Shown here: positions 34,087 through 45,561 of the stretch, piece by piece
Position numbering within the stretch: position 1 is the first letter of the stretch
Layout: every line of letters starts with the position of its first letter
Assembly: GCA_030144725.1 (NCBI GenBank)
Contig: JASKMD010000018.1
Span: forward strand, 432,676-496,675
Length of the DNA: 64,000 nt
Direction: 5' to 3'
Origin: Haematococcus lacustris
Taxonomy: Eukaryota > Chlorophyta > Chlorophyceae > Chlamydomonadales > Haematococcaceae
Program-made: the position numbers and the translations under genes
The notes under the pieces: model-generated
Told to the model about the DNA's origin: nothing
What the model saw: only the letters and a program-made list of their open reading frames with translations
Databases searched by the model: none

Positions 34087-35018
34087 ATGCGAAAGCTCGC
34101 CCTAGCACCATCGCGACTAAACCCTCCGCGATGTGTTGTGCGCTTGGCTGCGCGCTGCGATGTGCTGATCGTGGATGCCAACAATGTCATCCCGCTCATT
34201 CGCTCAGATGCCACCAGTCTTCACAGCCATCTGGCCGGTCCCACCGCAGCTGGCTTTACTGCTGCTTTCGCGACCTACTTGAGAATGCTGGTATCAACCA
34301 CCACAGCCAAGGAGTGCTTTGTTGTCTTTGACCGGCCGGGTGGGTAGGTGGGTGACCTGCTGCAGCATTTACAAGCACAAAGCATGGTTGATGGCACATG
34401 CCTAAACCTGAGCCTTCCTTCCTTTCTGCGCGCCCTGCACTGCCAGCTCGCAGTTTGGATGTCGACGAGCAGCACTGGTGGGAGCAGCGGCAAACAGAGG
34501 TGGCACAGCAGCTGCAGGCAGTTCAGCATCAACTGGAGCAGTTGCACCACTTCTTGCCCGCTCCCTTCCCCTTCCCCTTCCATGACAGTCCCCTGCACCT
34601 CCAGCATGGCTACTACCAGCCAACTGCTCCACCTTCAGTGGATGTTCAGCCAGCTGCATGGCCCCAACCTCAGGTCGAGCAGATTGGTGCGGGTGAGAGG
34701 CCCACAGCCAGGGAGGTTGTGGCAGAAGGTGTTGTGGCACCTGGCAGTGCAAGCCCCTATGTAGCCTCACATGGAGGGAGCGGTGACCACAGCGTGCTGC
34801 TGGCTGAGCTGGTGGACATTGCAGAAGAGCTGCTGCGCCTCAGGGATGGGCTGCACCACCTGGCATGTGTCATGGTCAGCAGGTCGCAGCTGGTGCCAAC
34901 CTACAAATCTGCAGCTGTCAGTGCCACCCAGGAAACAGACCGGCTACAGTCACATAAGAGAGGCAAGCAGCAGCAGCAGCAGCCACAGCAGCAGCCACAG
35001 CAGCAGCCACAGCAGCAA

Positions 35019-35058
<40 letters not shown>

Positions 35059-38000
35059 CACGGCACCAGCAGCAGAAGGGGCAGCAGCAGCAGGAGCAGC
35101 AGCAGCAGCAGCAGCAGTCACCAAGAAAGAGTAGCCTGGGCAGCCCTATCCCAGATCCTACGCCCCTGCTGAGACAGCATCCCAGGCGGCCCCCACCTAC
35201 TGGCACCAGCAGCCTTGCTATGCTCAGCACCGCGCCATCAGGCCAGCGACCTGACAGCCCCCCAGCGCCACGCGCCAGGTCTTTGACTGTTCACTGCCCA
35301 GACCCAGGATCAAATCTCAGCGGCAGCAGCAGCAGCTCGGCTGGCCTCACTGGGCTGGCAACCCAAACACACACCCCTGACTGCCCTGTATCAAGTCCCA
35401 TTGCCTCGGGATCTACATCTGCGCTGCAAGCAGTGGTGCAGCAGCAGTGCCAGCAGCTGCACTCCCACCGCCTGGCCCTCACTGCCCTGCTGCAGCAGCT
35501 TCAAGGGCCTCAGCGTCAGCCTCACTGGCAGCAGCAGCTAGGGCCGCACTTGAGCCGCTTTGGGCAGGCTGCCAAGGGGTTGGGGTGTTGCGTGCTCACA
35601 CCCCCGCCCGGGTGTGAGGCTGATGACGTCATAGTGGCGTTAGTGCACTTGCTTACCCTGCCGCATCCTAATCAAGCAGGGCCGGGCCCAGCTGCCCTTG
35701 GTGGAGACAGTTTGGGTCAGGCACTGACAATGCAGGCAATACCTGGCCAGGCGCTGCCCGTCAAAGCCAAGATGAGCCTGGAAGGTTCCAGTGGCCACAC
35801 CAGCAGCGCAGTCAGCAGTAGAGGCTCAGAGGCAGAGGCGAGCCTGGACACCAGCAGCGCAGTCAGCAGTCTTAGCAGCAGGCAGGCCAGGGGCACTGCC
35901 TACCAGTCTGGCCCCCCTGCCTTTGACCAGACAGCCTTTGACCAGCCAGCCAGCCGGCCCCAGGTGTGTGTGGTCAGTGGTGACAGTGACATCATGGTCA
36001 CACTATCCTGGCCAGGTGTGACGTGGTGTGAGGTGCTGCAGATGCCTGGCCAGGGGGCGGCAGGAGGGGAGCCCTTACAGCAGCAGCAGCTAGGCAAAGG
36101 ACAGCAGCAGCAGCAGCAGCAGCAGCAAGCAGTGGGAAAGGCAGGCACAACAGGGCCAGCCCATGCCAGTGGGGAGGTCCCGCCTGAGCCTCAGCCAGAG
36201 GGGCCGAGCAGCAGCCAAGCCGCCAGCCAGGGCGTCAACCCCCAGCTGTTAGTCCAGCCCAGCCCCCATGTTGTTGCCATGCAGTCCCAGTGCCTGCATG
36301 GCATGTGCTGGCTGCCCCTGCGCCTGCACTCCGCCCTGCAGCTGGAGCAAACCTCTCTCTCCACCCCCACACTCTGCCGTGACCTGCCGCATGCAGCCTG
36401 GCCACCCCCCTCAGCTCTTAATAGCCTGGGCATGGGCAAAGTGGGGGCTGCTGCTGCTGCTGCCCAAGGGGAGGATGGGGAGGACCGCGCGGAGGGGTCA
36501 GCGCAGGGAGCAGGGTGGGGCGGCGGCAGCAAGAGGCGGCTGCAGGCTGTGCTGCTGCCTGACTACTTAGCGCTCGTAGGCAAGAAGGCGGTAGGGCTGC
36601 CTGGCGCTGGCTGCAGCTCTGCCCAGGCAGTCAGCCTGCTGAGAAGGTGATTGGGGCGGATAAGGGTGAAGGGACGGGAGGGGAAGAGGAATGGCAGATG
36701 CACAGGGAGGAGGAGGGGGAGCAGTTAGGGAGGGCCTGGGGTTGAGGTGGTGGAGGGGAAGAGGGGAGAGGTTGATGGATGGTGATCAGCCTGGGTACCT
36801 CCATGGGAGCACCAGGCGACTTGTGGGACCATAAGGTCTCATGAGACTCACAAGTGAGTCGCTGACTCACTGAGGGGTTAGGGTTAGGGTTAGGGTTAGT
36901 CGCTGACTCGCTGAGTACCCGGCTCAGGGCCTCAGGCCACCTCGGCATGACCCTGGGGTTGACCTCAGCACGACCCGTGGCTAGCGTGTCTCTTCTATTA
37001 TCTTATCAGGGAAAGGCCATGCTCAGGCCAACAAAACTCATTCAACAAGGAACAACATGTTGGCCTGTGGATAATCTCACTCCGCTACAACGTTATTGAA
37101 GCATCCTCGCGTGATGAGCGCGTCGGTACAGTGGCGCGTCGGTACTCCGACCTAAGGCCCGTAAGGACCCGAAAGGCCATGCTCAGGCCAGCCCAGGAGG
37201 ATGCAGGGTCAGGCCGTGCTTGCATTGCTCTGTGTCACAGGCTGCAGTCCCTTCCGGCTGCCTAGACCTTCACAGCTGCAGTGCCTAGGACCAGGTCTGG
37301 TGTGAGAGTGAACCTGGTGAGCTGACACCAGCCCTCACAGACTCGACTGTGTGCAGGTTTGGCAGCGTGCAAGGCATCGCCCGGGCGGTGCAGTCAGGCC
37401 AGCTCAGTGCTCGGCTGCAGCCCATCCAGCGGCCCGGCAAGCAGGCCCGCAAGCAGCTCGACAAGCAGTCCGGCTCTGGAGTTCAGCCCACCACCCCGCC
37501 ACAGGGTCGTCAGCAGCAGCAGGAGGCAGCAGGTGCTGTGGCTCCCACTGGCCTCCCACCCGGGCTGCAGCAGGCGCTGGTGAACCTGCAAGTGGTCAGG
37601 CCCAGGGCGGATGCCTGGGTGCTGCCGCTGGCTGCAGTGCAGGCTTACAGACGTGCCAGGCACAGCTATGCCTCACGCCATACTGCTGGGCAGCTTGGGG
37701 ATGACCGCAAGGGCAGGATGGAAAGCAGAGGCAACAGTAGCAGTGGCAGCGGCAGCGCAGGCAGCAGCAGCAGGGACAGGGGTGATGAAGGTGGGAGGTA
37801 CAGTTGGGGCGTCGGGAGGCCAGAGGGGTTGCTACAGCCTCTGGATGCTGCCCTGCTGCACCCTCTCAATTACTGGCGAGCTGTAGCTAACCGCCCCTTC
37901 ATACAAGCGGCTGTGCATGCAGCTCATGCACATGTCGTCACAGCTGGCCACTCTGTTGACCACTCTCATGTCACTCTTGTGGAACAGTACGTCACACCAC

Positions 38001-38103
38001 AGGGCATGGTGCTGGACCTGGCATGGCGTCCTGGGAATGATCCCTTGGGGCCAGGCAGCACCAGCATCAGCCAGGCCATGGATGCTGCGGCATCAGGAGC
38101 AAG

Positions 38104-38139
<36 letters not shown>

Positions 38140-39634
38140 GCTGGGCACAACAGCAGGGACGTGCCCTGCAGGTCAGCTGACACCTTCATGTCAAGCGCGG
38201 CAGCAGCAGCAGGGGCAGCAGCAGCAGGGGCAGCAGCAGCAGGGGCAGCAGCAGCAGGGGCAGCAGCAGGGGCAGCAGGAGCAGGGGCAGCAGCAGCAGG
38301 GGCAGGAGGGATACCCCTGCATAGGTCATGGTGTCTTGATTCTTGGCCCGGCTGATATCAGTCACGCCGCAGTCACTCTAGTACAAGCTGCAAGGGCAAA
38401 GCCACCTGACAGCAGCTCAAATGTTCAACCAACACAACCACCGAGGCAGCAAGCCGGGCAAAACCACCAGAGCAAGCAGCGGAGGGCAGGGGTAGGGGCA
38501 GGGGCAGGGGCAGGGCGCAGCCAGGATGGGGAGGAGCTAGGGCTGTGGACTGTGGAAGAGGCTGCGGCAGTGCTGCGCCGAGTGGTGGGAGCAAGGCAGG
38601 GCCCTGCACATGTCCCTGCAGCGCTCAAGGTGAGGGTTACCCTCCTGCAACCCCTCTGCCCTGCGTGGTCTCAAGCCGCTGCTGCTGCCCCTTCCCTAGC
38701 TGCTGATGATGCTGGCGTTGCTGCTGCCCCTGCTCCTACTAATTGCACGTCTAAGCACTGCTGCTGCTGCTGCTGCCGCCGAAGTTTGTGTTGAGTCGGT
38801 TGACGCCCTAGTGGCCCCACGAACTCATCAATACTGGCACTTAGTCAGTTTTGGGGGTCGCCCTTAAGGGTAGTAAGAGCTGCTGACTGTGCAGTAAGTT
38901 GCTGTAATTCGCGATACTGGCAGCGATGTTGCCTCCTGCAGCGAGAGTTGCCTCCTGAAAGTTGCCTCCTGCTGTCATTACTGCGCGCGCGCCGCTGCTG
39001 TAACATTATCCCGCCGGCTTGCTGCGTCTTGGATGGTGTGTCTCTACCAGTGCTAACTGGCCTCCTGCCTTAGTTATCAGGCCCAACCCCACCTGCACCA
39101 TAGCAACTTCATTCGCCACATGCTTGGGGCACATACTGAGCAGCTGTCTAGTCAGGTCTGCTTTATCTGGCCAATTGGCCCACTACCTGTCCCTGGTCTT
39201 TGTCCCTTGTATGTTGTCCCTTGTGTATAGCCTTTGATATGGATGGTGCCAGGAGGTGATACAAAGGTGATATAAAGGTGTCACGTTATAGGTGTCGCGT
39301 GTATTAGGTGTCACGTATCAGTTGTAACAGGTCCTCTGCTGTGAGACCTGACCTTCACCCACCTTCCATCACTGCTAACCCGATTGGCACATCGTTTGAG
39401 CAGCTGTCTAGACTGTGTTGCCTTTTGACCCACCCCTACATTGCGGACAGTGGTCAGCCACGTCGTTCATGGCCTGCCTCCCTGCCCATGCAGGCTCTGC
39501 TGACGCCCAACACCCTGCTTCTCATGCGTGGCCTGAGCAAAGCCGGCTGGCAGCTGCAGCTGCTACCCTTCTGGGAGCTGCTGCCCTCTGCCCTCAGCAC
39601 CGCATCAGCCTGGTCAGGTGTCGAGCGCACCTGA
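34087..39634 (+). CDS. 5'-3' exonuclease-like (FEN/Pol I type) with RAP-like C terminus
   Basis: Exons 34087-34339, 34447-36646, 37357-38629, 39494-39634; about 1288 residues. The first ~24 residues are basic and hydroxylated, fitting an organelle transit peptide. FEN/Pol I exonuclease motifs: [45 protein letters not shown], and [18 protein letters not shown] followed by a helix-hairpin-helix-like [11 protein letters not shown]. Long Gln, Ala and Ser runs are inserted (poly-Gln at 34967-35120 and 36090-36126; poly-Ala/Gln at 38100-38310). The end has a RAP-like pattern: [59 protein letters not shown]. The usual GDxxDNxPG is GKKAVGLPG here, so metal ligands are missing. Role: perhaps organelle DNA or RNA processing (inference). 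Confidence 0.75.
34967..35123 (+). repeat. CAG/poly-glutamine tract in coding sequence
   Basis: Runs of CAG codons interrupted by CCA, TGG and GGG, encoding Gln-rich linker inside the exonuclease-like gene between the first motif and the ADD motif. Confidence 0.9.
36858..36915. repeat. interstitial telomere-type block (GGGTTA)4 with flanking direct repeats
   Basis: Four exact GGGTTA units (36875-36898) in the intron 36647-37356, bounded by 17-bp direct repeats GTCGCTGACTCRCTGAG at 36858-36874 and 36899-36915 that differ at one base. Confidence 0.9.
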
Positions 39635-39860
39635 CCACCTCCAGCCCCTCCCTGGCAGCCCAATAGAGCCGCTGCCCCGCCACCTTGACAGCACTGAACA
39701 TGGGCGGCAGCTGCTGCAGATCGCCCTGCCGCAAGGTGCTTCTGGCCTGCTGCAAGGTGCTTCAAGGCTGCTTCAAAGGCTGCTTGGTCCAGCCAAGGGG
39801 CTTGTCGATTAGTACGGCTCCGTTGCTGCGCAGTGAACCTAACAACCCATCATTACTGCG
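39607..39860 (-). pseudogene. rearranged TruB fragment
   Basis: Antisense to the exonuclease-like gene. Near 39845-39786 it matches the start of the TruB exon at 22811 (GGAGCCGTACTAATCGACAA) including the preceding TGCGCAG acceptor. Near 39717-39618 it matches the TruB exon 27670-27799 (protein [20 protein letters not shown]) through its GTGCGCT donor. The 60-70 bases between are unlike either intron. The exons between are missing, so it is a deleted duplicate. Confidence 0.85.
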
Positions 39861-40184
39861 CGCGCGCCGCTGCAGTGCCTGACCCCTTCTTGAGCCCCAC
39901 ACCCACACCCACAGGCTGACACGCCGAACGTGAAGTGGGACCTGGAATGAGATGTCAGACGTGAGACGAGATGATACGTGGATTCGGAGTGGCGCGTGCG
40001 ACGGAAACTTTGAGTGCTTCTGTTATAGGCAGTGTGTGCGGAAGCTCGGACTGGACACCGGAGTAGGACTTGACACGACAACATGAAACTTGTTCGGACT
40101 TGTTGTATGCAATGTTACTTGGAGCACAACACAGCACGATGCAGTGCTTCCAGCGTCTACAAATAGGCCTCCTGTTGGCTGTAG
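39861..40184. other. spacer between TruB fragment and recombinase-like gene
   Basis: No gene supported. A 24-base stretch starting TCATTACTGCGCGCG near 39851 also occurs near 38977, on either side of the last exon of the exonuclease-like gene. Confidence 0.3.
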
Positions 40185-42436
40185 CTACTGCTTTGTAGAG
40201 GGCTGCCGAACTCCTTTTGTGCGCGTCCCTTTGCGCACTCTGCCTTGTAAGCTGTTGATGTTTGTCGCTGCCGTCGTGTAAACGTCCTTGGTTTCCTTAG
40301 GCAAAGGATTCCACAGTTGAATGTACCCACGAGGCCCCTTAGGCAGCGAAAATGCAGCTGCCAGTCTGATGAAAACATTGGTACCCTGAAGTAGGCCTGT
40401 CGATGCCTTGGGGGGGAGCTTTATGAAGGCCTCCACAGCATCCTCCACTGTAGTGGGCATGCATGGGCCAGTGGTGGGGCTGCCAGGCTGCAGCTGCGGT
40501 GCCCCCCTCCCTTCTGCTGCTAGTGCCGCCGCCTGGCCAGTGGGGGGGCTGCCAGGCTGCAGCTGCTGTGGCCCCCTCCCTGCTGCCGCCAGGGCAGTGG
40601 TGGGGCTGCCAGGCTGCAGCTGCTGTGGCCCCCTCCCTGCTGCCGCCAGGGCAGTGGTGGGGCTGCCAGGCAGCAGCTGCTGTGGCCCCCTCCCTGCTGC
40701 CGCCAGGTCAGTGGTGGGGCTGCCAGGCTGCAGCTGCTGTGGCCCCCTCCCTGCTGCTGCCAGGGCAGTGGTGGGGCTGCCAGGCTGCATCTGCTGTGGC
40801 CCCCTCCCTGCTGCCGCCAAGGCAGTGGTGGGGCTGCCAGGCTGCAGCTGCTGTGGCCCCCTCCCTGCTGCCGCCAGGGCAGTGGTGGGGCTGCCAGGCT
40901 CCAGCTGCTGTGGCCCCCTCCCTGCTGCCGCCAGGGCAGTGGTGGGGCTGCCAGGCTGCAGCTGCTGTGGCCCCCTCCCTGCTGCTGCCAGGGCAGTGGG
41001 AGGGCTGCCAGGCTGCAGCTGCTGTGGCCCCCTCCCTGCTGCTGCCAGGGCAGTGGGAGGGCTGCCAGGCTGCAGCTGCTGTGGCCCCCTCCCTGCTGCT
41101 GCCAGGGCAGTGGGAGGGCTGCCAGGCTGCAGCTGCTGTGGCCCCCTCCCTGCTGCTGCCAGGGCAGTGGGGGGGCTGCTATGCTGCAGCTGCTGTGCCG
41201 CCCTCCCTGTTGCTGCTGCTGCCCAGCTGCTGCTACTCCTGAGATCCTGCAGCCACTTCAGCTGCCCACTCCAAGCCTTGACGTGCTGTGCTGCTGCAGC
41301 TGCGTCAAGGTGGTGCAGTTTGTCGGGTCTATTCTTGATGTGGGAGCATCTGTCTGCCATGAACCATTCAATCAATGTGACGAGTTGTTTGATGTCTGAT
41401 ACCCTCTTCCCTATGTCTCTCTTGCCCGCTCTCCATCTTGTGTCCTGCTCCAACGTTTTCAGAGGTGGGCTGGAGTCCCTGCCAACTTCCCACAGCTTCA
41501 ATGCCTCGCTGGGTGGGCAATTCTGCCGCAGTGACTCAGCAGTGTATGGTACAGGGGCTGCTGCTGCCTGCAACAGGCCAGGGGAGGGGGCAGCGTGCTG
41601 CTGGGCACCTGCTGCTGCCTGCAACAGGCCAGGGGAGGGGGCAGCGTGCTGCTGGGCACCTGCTGCTGCCTGCAACAGGCCAGGGGAGGGGGCAAGGTGC
41701 TGCTGGGCACCAGCTGCTGCCTGCAACAGGCCAGGGGAGGGGGCAGCGTGCTGCTGGGCACCTGCTGCTGCCTGCCATGCAGGGGTAGGGTCTGGGCTTT
41801 GCTGGGCGCCAGCCGCTGCTGCTGGGGCGGTGCTTGGCTGCCTCTGTTGTTGCCACTCTGTTGCTGTTGCTCCATTGGTCCACATCAGCATGATCAGGGC
41901 CCTGCACCAGTTAGGTCAAACATGGTGATGTTGGCTTACATTGACATGCATCCCCGAATGACAGCTCATGCCCACATCTCATCCCTACCTTCCTCTTGAG
42001 TCGTCCCCTGTGAGGATAACATCTGTTTCTTGCAGCAACTTCTTCACATCGGCAAGGGTAAGCCTAGCTTGAGACTTGCCCTTGTTGATGCATTCTCCAG
42101 GGTAGCTGCAGGTCAGGTCAGGTCAGGTCAGGTCAGGTCAGGTCAGGTCAGGTCAGGTCAGGTCAGGTCAGGTCAGGTCAGGTCAGGTCAGGTCAGGTCA
42201 GGTCAGGTCAGGTCAGGTCAGGTCAGAAAGTACCGTACTTGCCTGGACTTATCGCCACCTCCATTGAGGCGCTGCAGGAGCCCCCTGTACGCCCGGTTGT
42301 AGAGTTCCGAATCCTGCAGCTTCTTTACTTGAGCTTCTCCCCTAAGCACCTGGTGGTCGTTGAATCGTTGCTGCAGAGCTGCATGGACCTGTTTGAAGGT
42401 GGAGAGCTTCTGCAATGCATAGTTGCAAATGTACAT
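40185..42436 (-). CDS. probable Crypton/DIRS-type tyrosine recombinase, C-terminal part
   Basis: Mobile-element protein. Exons 42436-42234, 42105-41989, 41901-40185, phases consistent, about 677 residues if it starts at 42436. The N-terminal part reads STFKQVHAALQQRFNDHQVL and KKLQDSELYNRAYRGLLQRL. Then come LTLADVKKLLQETDVILTGD and RALIMLMWTNGATATEW, the position where tyrosine recombinases carry the first catalytic Arg (TGxR); here the Arg is absent, suggesting loss of activity. The rest is low-complexity: about five 18-residue repeats (AGAQQHAAPSPGLLQAAA) and a dozen 19-residue repeats (ALAAAGRGPQQLQPGSPTT), around a non-repeat segment with KRDIGKRVSDIKQLVTLIEW. Stop at 40185. The true start may be the gene at 45562-46279. 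Confidence 0.5.
40510..41195. repeat. 57-bp coding minisatellite, about 12 copies
   Basis: Tandem units of 57 bases encode the 19-residue repeat of the recombinase-like protein. The unit length is a multiple of three, so it stays open in several frames on both strands. Confidence 0.93.
41565..41775. repeat. 54-bp coding minisatellite, about 4 copies
   Basis: Near-identical 54-base units (18 codons) in the same gene, spaced regularly from about 41570. Confidence 0.92.
42111..42225. repeat. (GGTCA)n satellite, 23 copies
   Basis: Perfect pentanucleotide array filling the intron 42106-42233 of the recombinase-like gene; the acceptor CTGCAG abuts it. Confidence 0.97.
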
Positions 42437-42784
42437 TTACCATCTTATAGTAAGATGCAGTGGATCAGTGGAGCTGCGGCTTACTATGTCATTGGCCTCC
42501 AGCAGTCAGCTGTGACACCCGTGAGAAAATGTTCGAATGGGCCAGCATGGGCCAACCAGGCCACCTCGTGCCGCGATTTTTGCACCCGCTTGCTGCATAG
42601 GTCTAGTCAGGGCTGTCCCTTGATTATTCCTTGCGCCCGCCAAAGTGGACCCCTCGAAGCAAAGCTTGTTTGGGTCATAGCTGGAAGTTTAGAGGCGCTG
42701 TGGTGAGCCCCACGTAGCCCCGTGCTCGAGTTGTGACCTTTTGCCGAACACATGTAGTCGGCCGTCTTGCTGGGTTAGCTGTCA
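42437..42784. other. spacer beside the inverted-repeat element
   Basis: No supported exon. It lies where further 5' exons or an intron of the recombinase gene would be expected. Confidence 0.3.
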
Positions 42785-43212
42785 GTAAGAACATTCCGCT
42801 TTTGTTCCGATGCATAGCTGCAAAAATGAGCGCGTGAGCTTAACTAACCGTGGCCCCGACCGCGACCATGCAGGGCTGCTGCCAACCCGGCCCCCGGTCC
42901 AGCCTGGGCGAGTTCTGAATTGAAACTACACAGTCAGCTCCACTGTAGCATAAGGTACGCGATGGGTTAAGCTGCACCACAATGCTTTCAGTGAGTGAAC
43001 AATGGCAGGGATTCATATCATGTCATACACTATGAGGTGTCACATGGCACATGTGTAACCAGTAGGCCTGGAACTTGTGTGGTGTGCTGACAGTGCTTAT
43101 ATCAACTCCCTGCCGTGATTTCATCTAAAGGTAAAATTGCAGGCAATTACAGCACAGTTATAACCGCAGACTGCAATGCTATGGATGATGTCATTGCCCA
43201 ACAATACATCCC

Positions 43213-44900
43213 ATGCATCACTTGCTGTGTGTGCTCTGCAGGTGCATGCCTACGTTCCCACATCCCCTTAAAGGCCGGTCCGTGCTGCTTGAGGGCATTG
43301 TGGTGAAGTTAGACCGATGCGTTCTTTGCACGGTGTCGACTGCACCATGCGTGATAGGCAGATGGCAAGCATGGACAGCTTTATGCGTGGCACCTAATGT
43401 GGAGGGGACAGACGCTATCTGGGAAGTACGTGATGCTTCTAAACTTAGCGGCCCAGCGCGTGGTGATGCCCTAGGGCCAGCCACCCTTGTGGACAACACA
43501 CTTCGAGCTGGGTGTGAGGCAATGCGCCTCCCCCTTGTGGCCCACTTCAAGTGTGTGCAACGGTTGAAGGTGGAGGCTAGCATTTGCCCACACTCACCGG
43601 GCAACAACAGCAGCAGCAGCTGCAGCAGCAGCAGCAGCAGCAGCAGCAGGGGTGGTGGTGGGGAGGGGGCAGGAGGGCAGGGTGTGGGGCTGGGGCAGTG
43701 GGCACCATCCCCCACTCGCTCTCAGCCACTTGGCCCAGTGCCGGGCAACAACAGCAGCAGCAGCAGGGGTGGTGGTGGGGGGGGGGCAGGAGGGCAGGGT
43801 GTGGGGCTGGGGCAGTGGGCACCATCCCCCACTCGCTCTCAGCCACTTGGCCCAGTGCCGGGCAAGAACAGCAGCAGCAGCAGCAGGGGTGGTGGTGGTG
43901 GGGGGGCAGGAGGCAGCAACAACGGTGGCATGGGGACTGCTGCGGCCAAGAGTTGGGCATCCTTGTTTGCTTCTGCTGCTCAAATGCCTCCCTTTTCTAC
44001 CCCTTCCCAACAGTGCGTGCTGGCCCAGTTGCTCTCTTTCGGGCTTGTACCGTATGACAACGCAGGGCAGGGCCGTTGTGGACTTGAGTCTTTGTGGCAT
44101 GGATTGGAGTTATCTGGCTCAGCACTACAGGTGTGGGGCCATGCATATGCATGTTGTGTGTGCTTCGCTCACGTAACCATGCATGGTTAGGGGATCATGT
44201 TTGACTAATGCAACTGGTGCCGGTTTGCATTTTGCAGGGAGCGACTTTTGTGCGTGAACTTATGGTTCATGGTGTGTTAAAACTTGTGGACCTGGTTGAG
44301 CTGCGGCAGAACCAGCTGGCAATAAGGTTTTTGCAAAGCATCGAGCAGACTTTCCTACCCATTGAGTCGCCCATGTTCTCATGCCGCTGGCCTGACCCTG
44401 TGAGCTTTGCGCAGTGGGGTCAGCAATTCGCCGATCCAGCGGCCTGGCTGGATCAGATCGGGGTCATTTGGATTGTCATGCTATTGGGGATCACCATTGT
44501 TGTCGTGGACCTCAACAAAGGGTTCATGCAACACTACACGCCCAGCAGCGTACTAGAACTTCTCATGGGTGAGGATGCCGCAGCCACAGCAGCCGAGTTG
44601 CTGCCCCTCATTACACCCCGTCTCTCCTCCTCTCTGCGTGTGCGTGAAGTCGCCATGGTGGTAGAAGCTGACCGGCACTTCAGAGTGTTGCGCACACCAG
44701 ATAACAGAGCTCTCCCCTCTTTGCATCATCTCATCTCCAATTGGCAGCCATCGCCTGTCCGCCCAGCGACAGCAGTACCAGGCCGCAGCTGTGGAGCAAC
44801 AGCAGGCTGCAAAAGAGCAAGCAAGCAATCGCGCAAGGATGGCAAAGCAGCAAATCCAAGCCATAACCATGTACCGTTCTACAATACAGCCATTGCCTGA
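43213..44900 (+). CDS. OTU-like cysteine peptidase domain protein of the element
   Basis: Two exons seen: an open frame from about 43213 to a CAG/GTGTGG donor near 44131, and 44239-44900, joined in frame. The catalytic-Cys region reads VPYDNAGQGRCGLESLWHGL, comparable to GDGxC of OTU peptidases. Downstream FADPAAWLDQIGVIWIVMLL then GITIVVVD fits the OTU core beta strand, and MQHYTP the region near the His. Between N terminus and Cys are poly-Ser/Gly segments made by 117-bp repeats. A second 3' frame (44760-45021, Gln-rich, reading PEKTVKLSLDQLRQLWGVVG) may be an alternative last exon. The start is unknown. OTU domains occur in several eukaryotic transposons; the call is by motif only. Confidence 0.45.
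43650..43915 (+). repeat. 117-bp tandem duplication in the OTU-like gene
   Basis: Two full and one partial unit containing CACCATCCCCCACTCGCTCT, spaced 117 bases (39 codons), each preceded by a CAG/poly-Ser run. Confidence 0.9.
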
Positions 44901-45561
44901 GAAAACAGTGAAGCTCAGCCTAGATCAATTGAGGCAGTTGTGGGGTGTAGTAGGCCGGGGTCCTCCAGCAAAGACAGTCTGTGGGCTGCTGGATGCACTG
45001 CTGGATGCACATGCACTATGAGCAATGTTGAATGGTGCTCTGACCTGTAGATATTACACATCCACCATCTGCACGAAGTTGTTGAGATACGGAAACGCAG
45101 GATAGGCACCTGCAATGCACACATAGCAGGTGCTGCATGTGGTGTGTTGTTGGGAAACGACATCATCCATAACAATGGAGTCTGCGGTTATAACTATGCT
45201 GTAATTGCCTGCATTTTTACCTTTAGATGAAATTGCGGCAAGGGGTTGCTATGAGCACTGTCAACACACCACACAAGTTTCAGGCCTACTGGTCACACAT
45301 GTGCCATGTGACACCACATCATGTGTGATGTGGTACTATTCCCTGCCAAGATGCACACACTTAGTGCATCGTCATGCAACCTAATCTATTGCGTACCTTG
45401 TGCCATGACGAGCCTACAGGTATGTTTTCAGCCACAATTTCGCTGTGGCTGGACCGGGGGCCGGGTTTGCAGCAGTTCTGCATGGGCGCAGTCGGGTCCA
45501 CAATTCATGAGTCCCACGCGTTCATTTTGGCAGCTACGCAGCGATACAAGTGCCAATGTTC

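Noticed and set aside
40408..41928. 506-residue plus-strand ORF opposite the recombinase-like gene
   Set aside because: It is open because of the 57- and 54-bp repeats. The minus frame has non-repeat conserved-looking ends and consistent splice phases, the plus frame does not.
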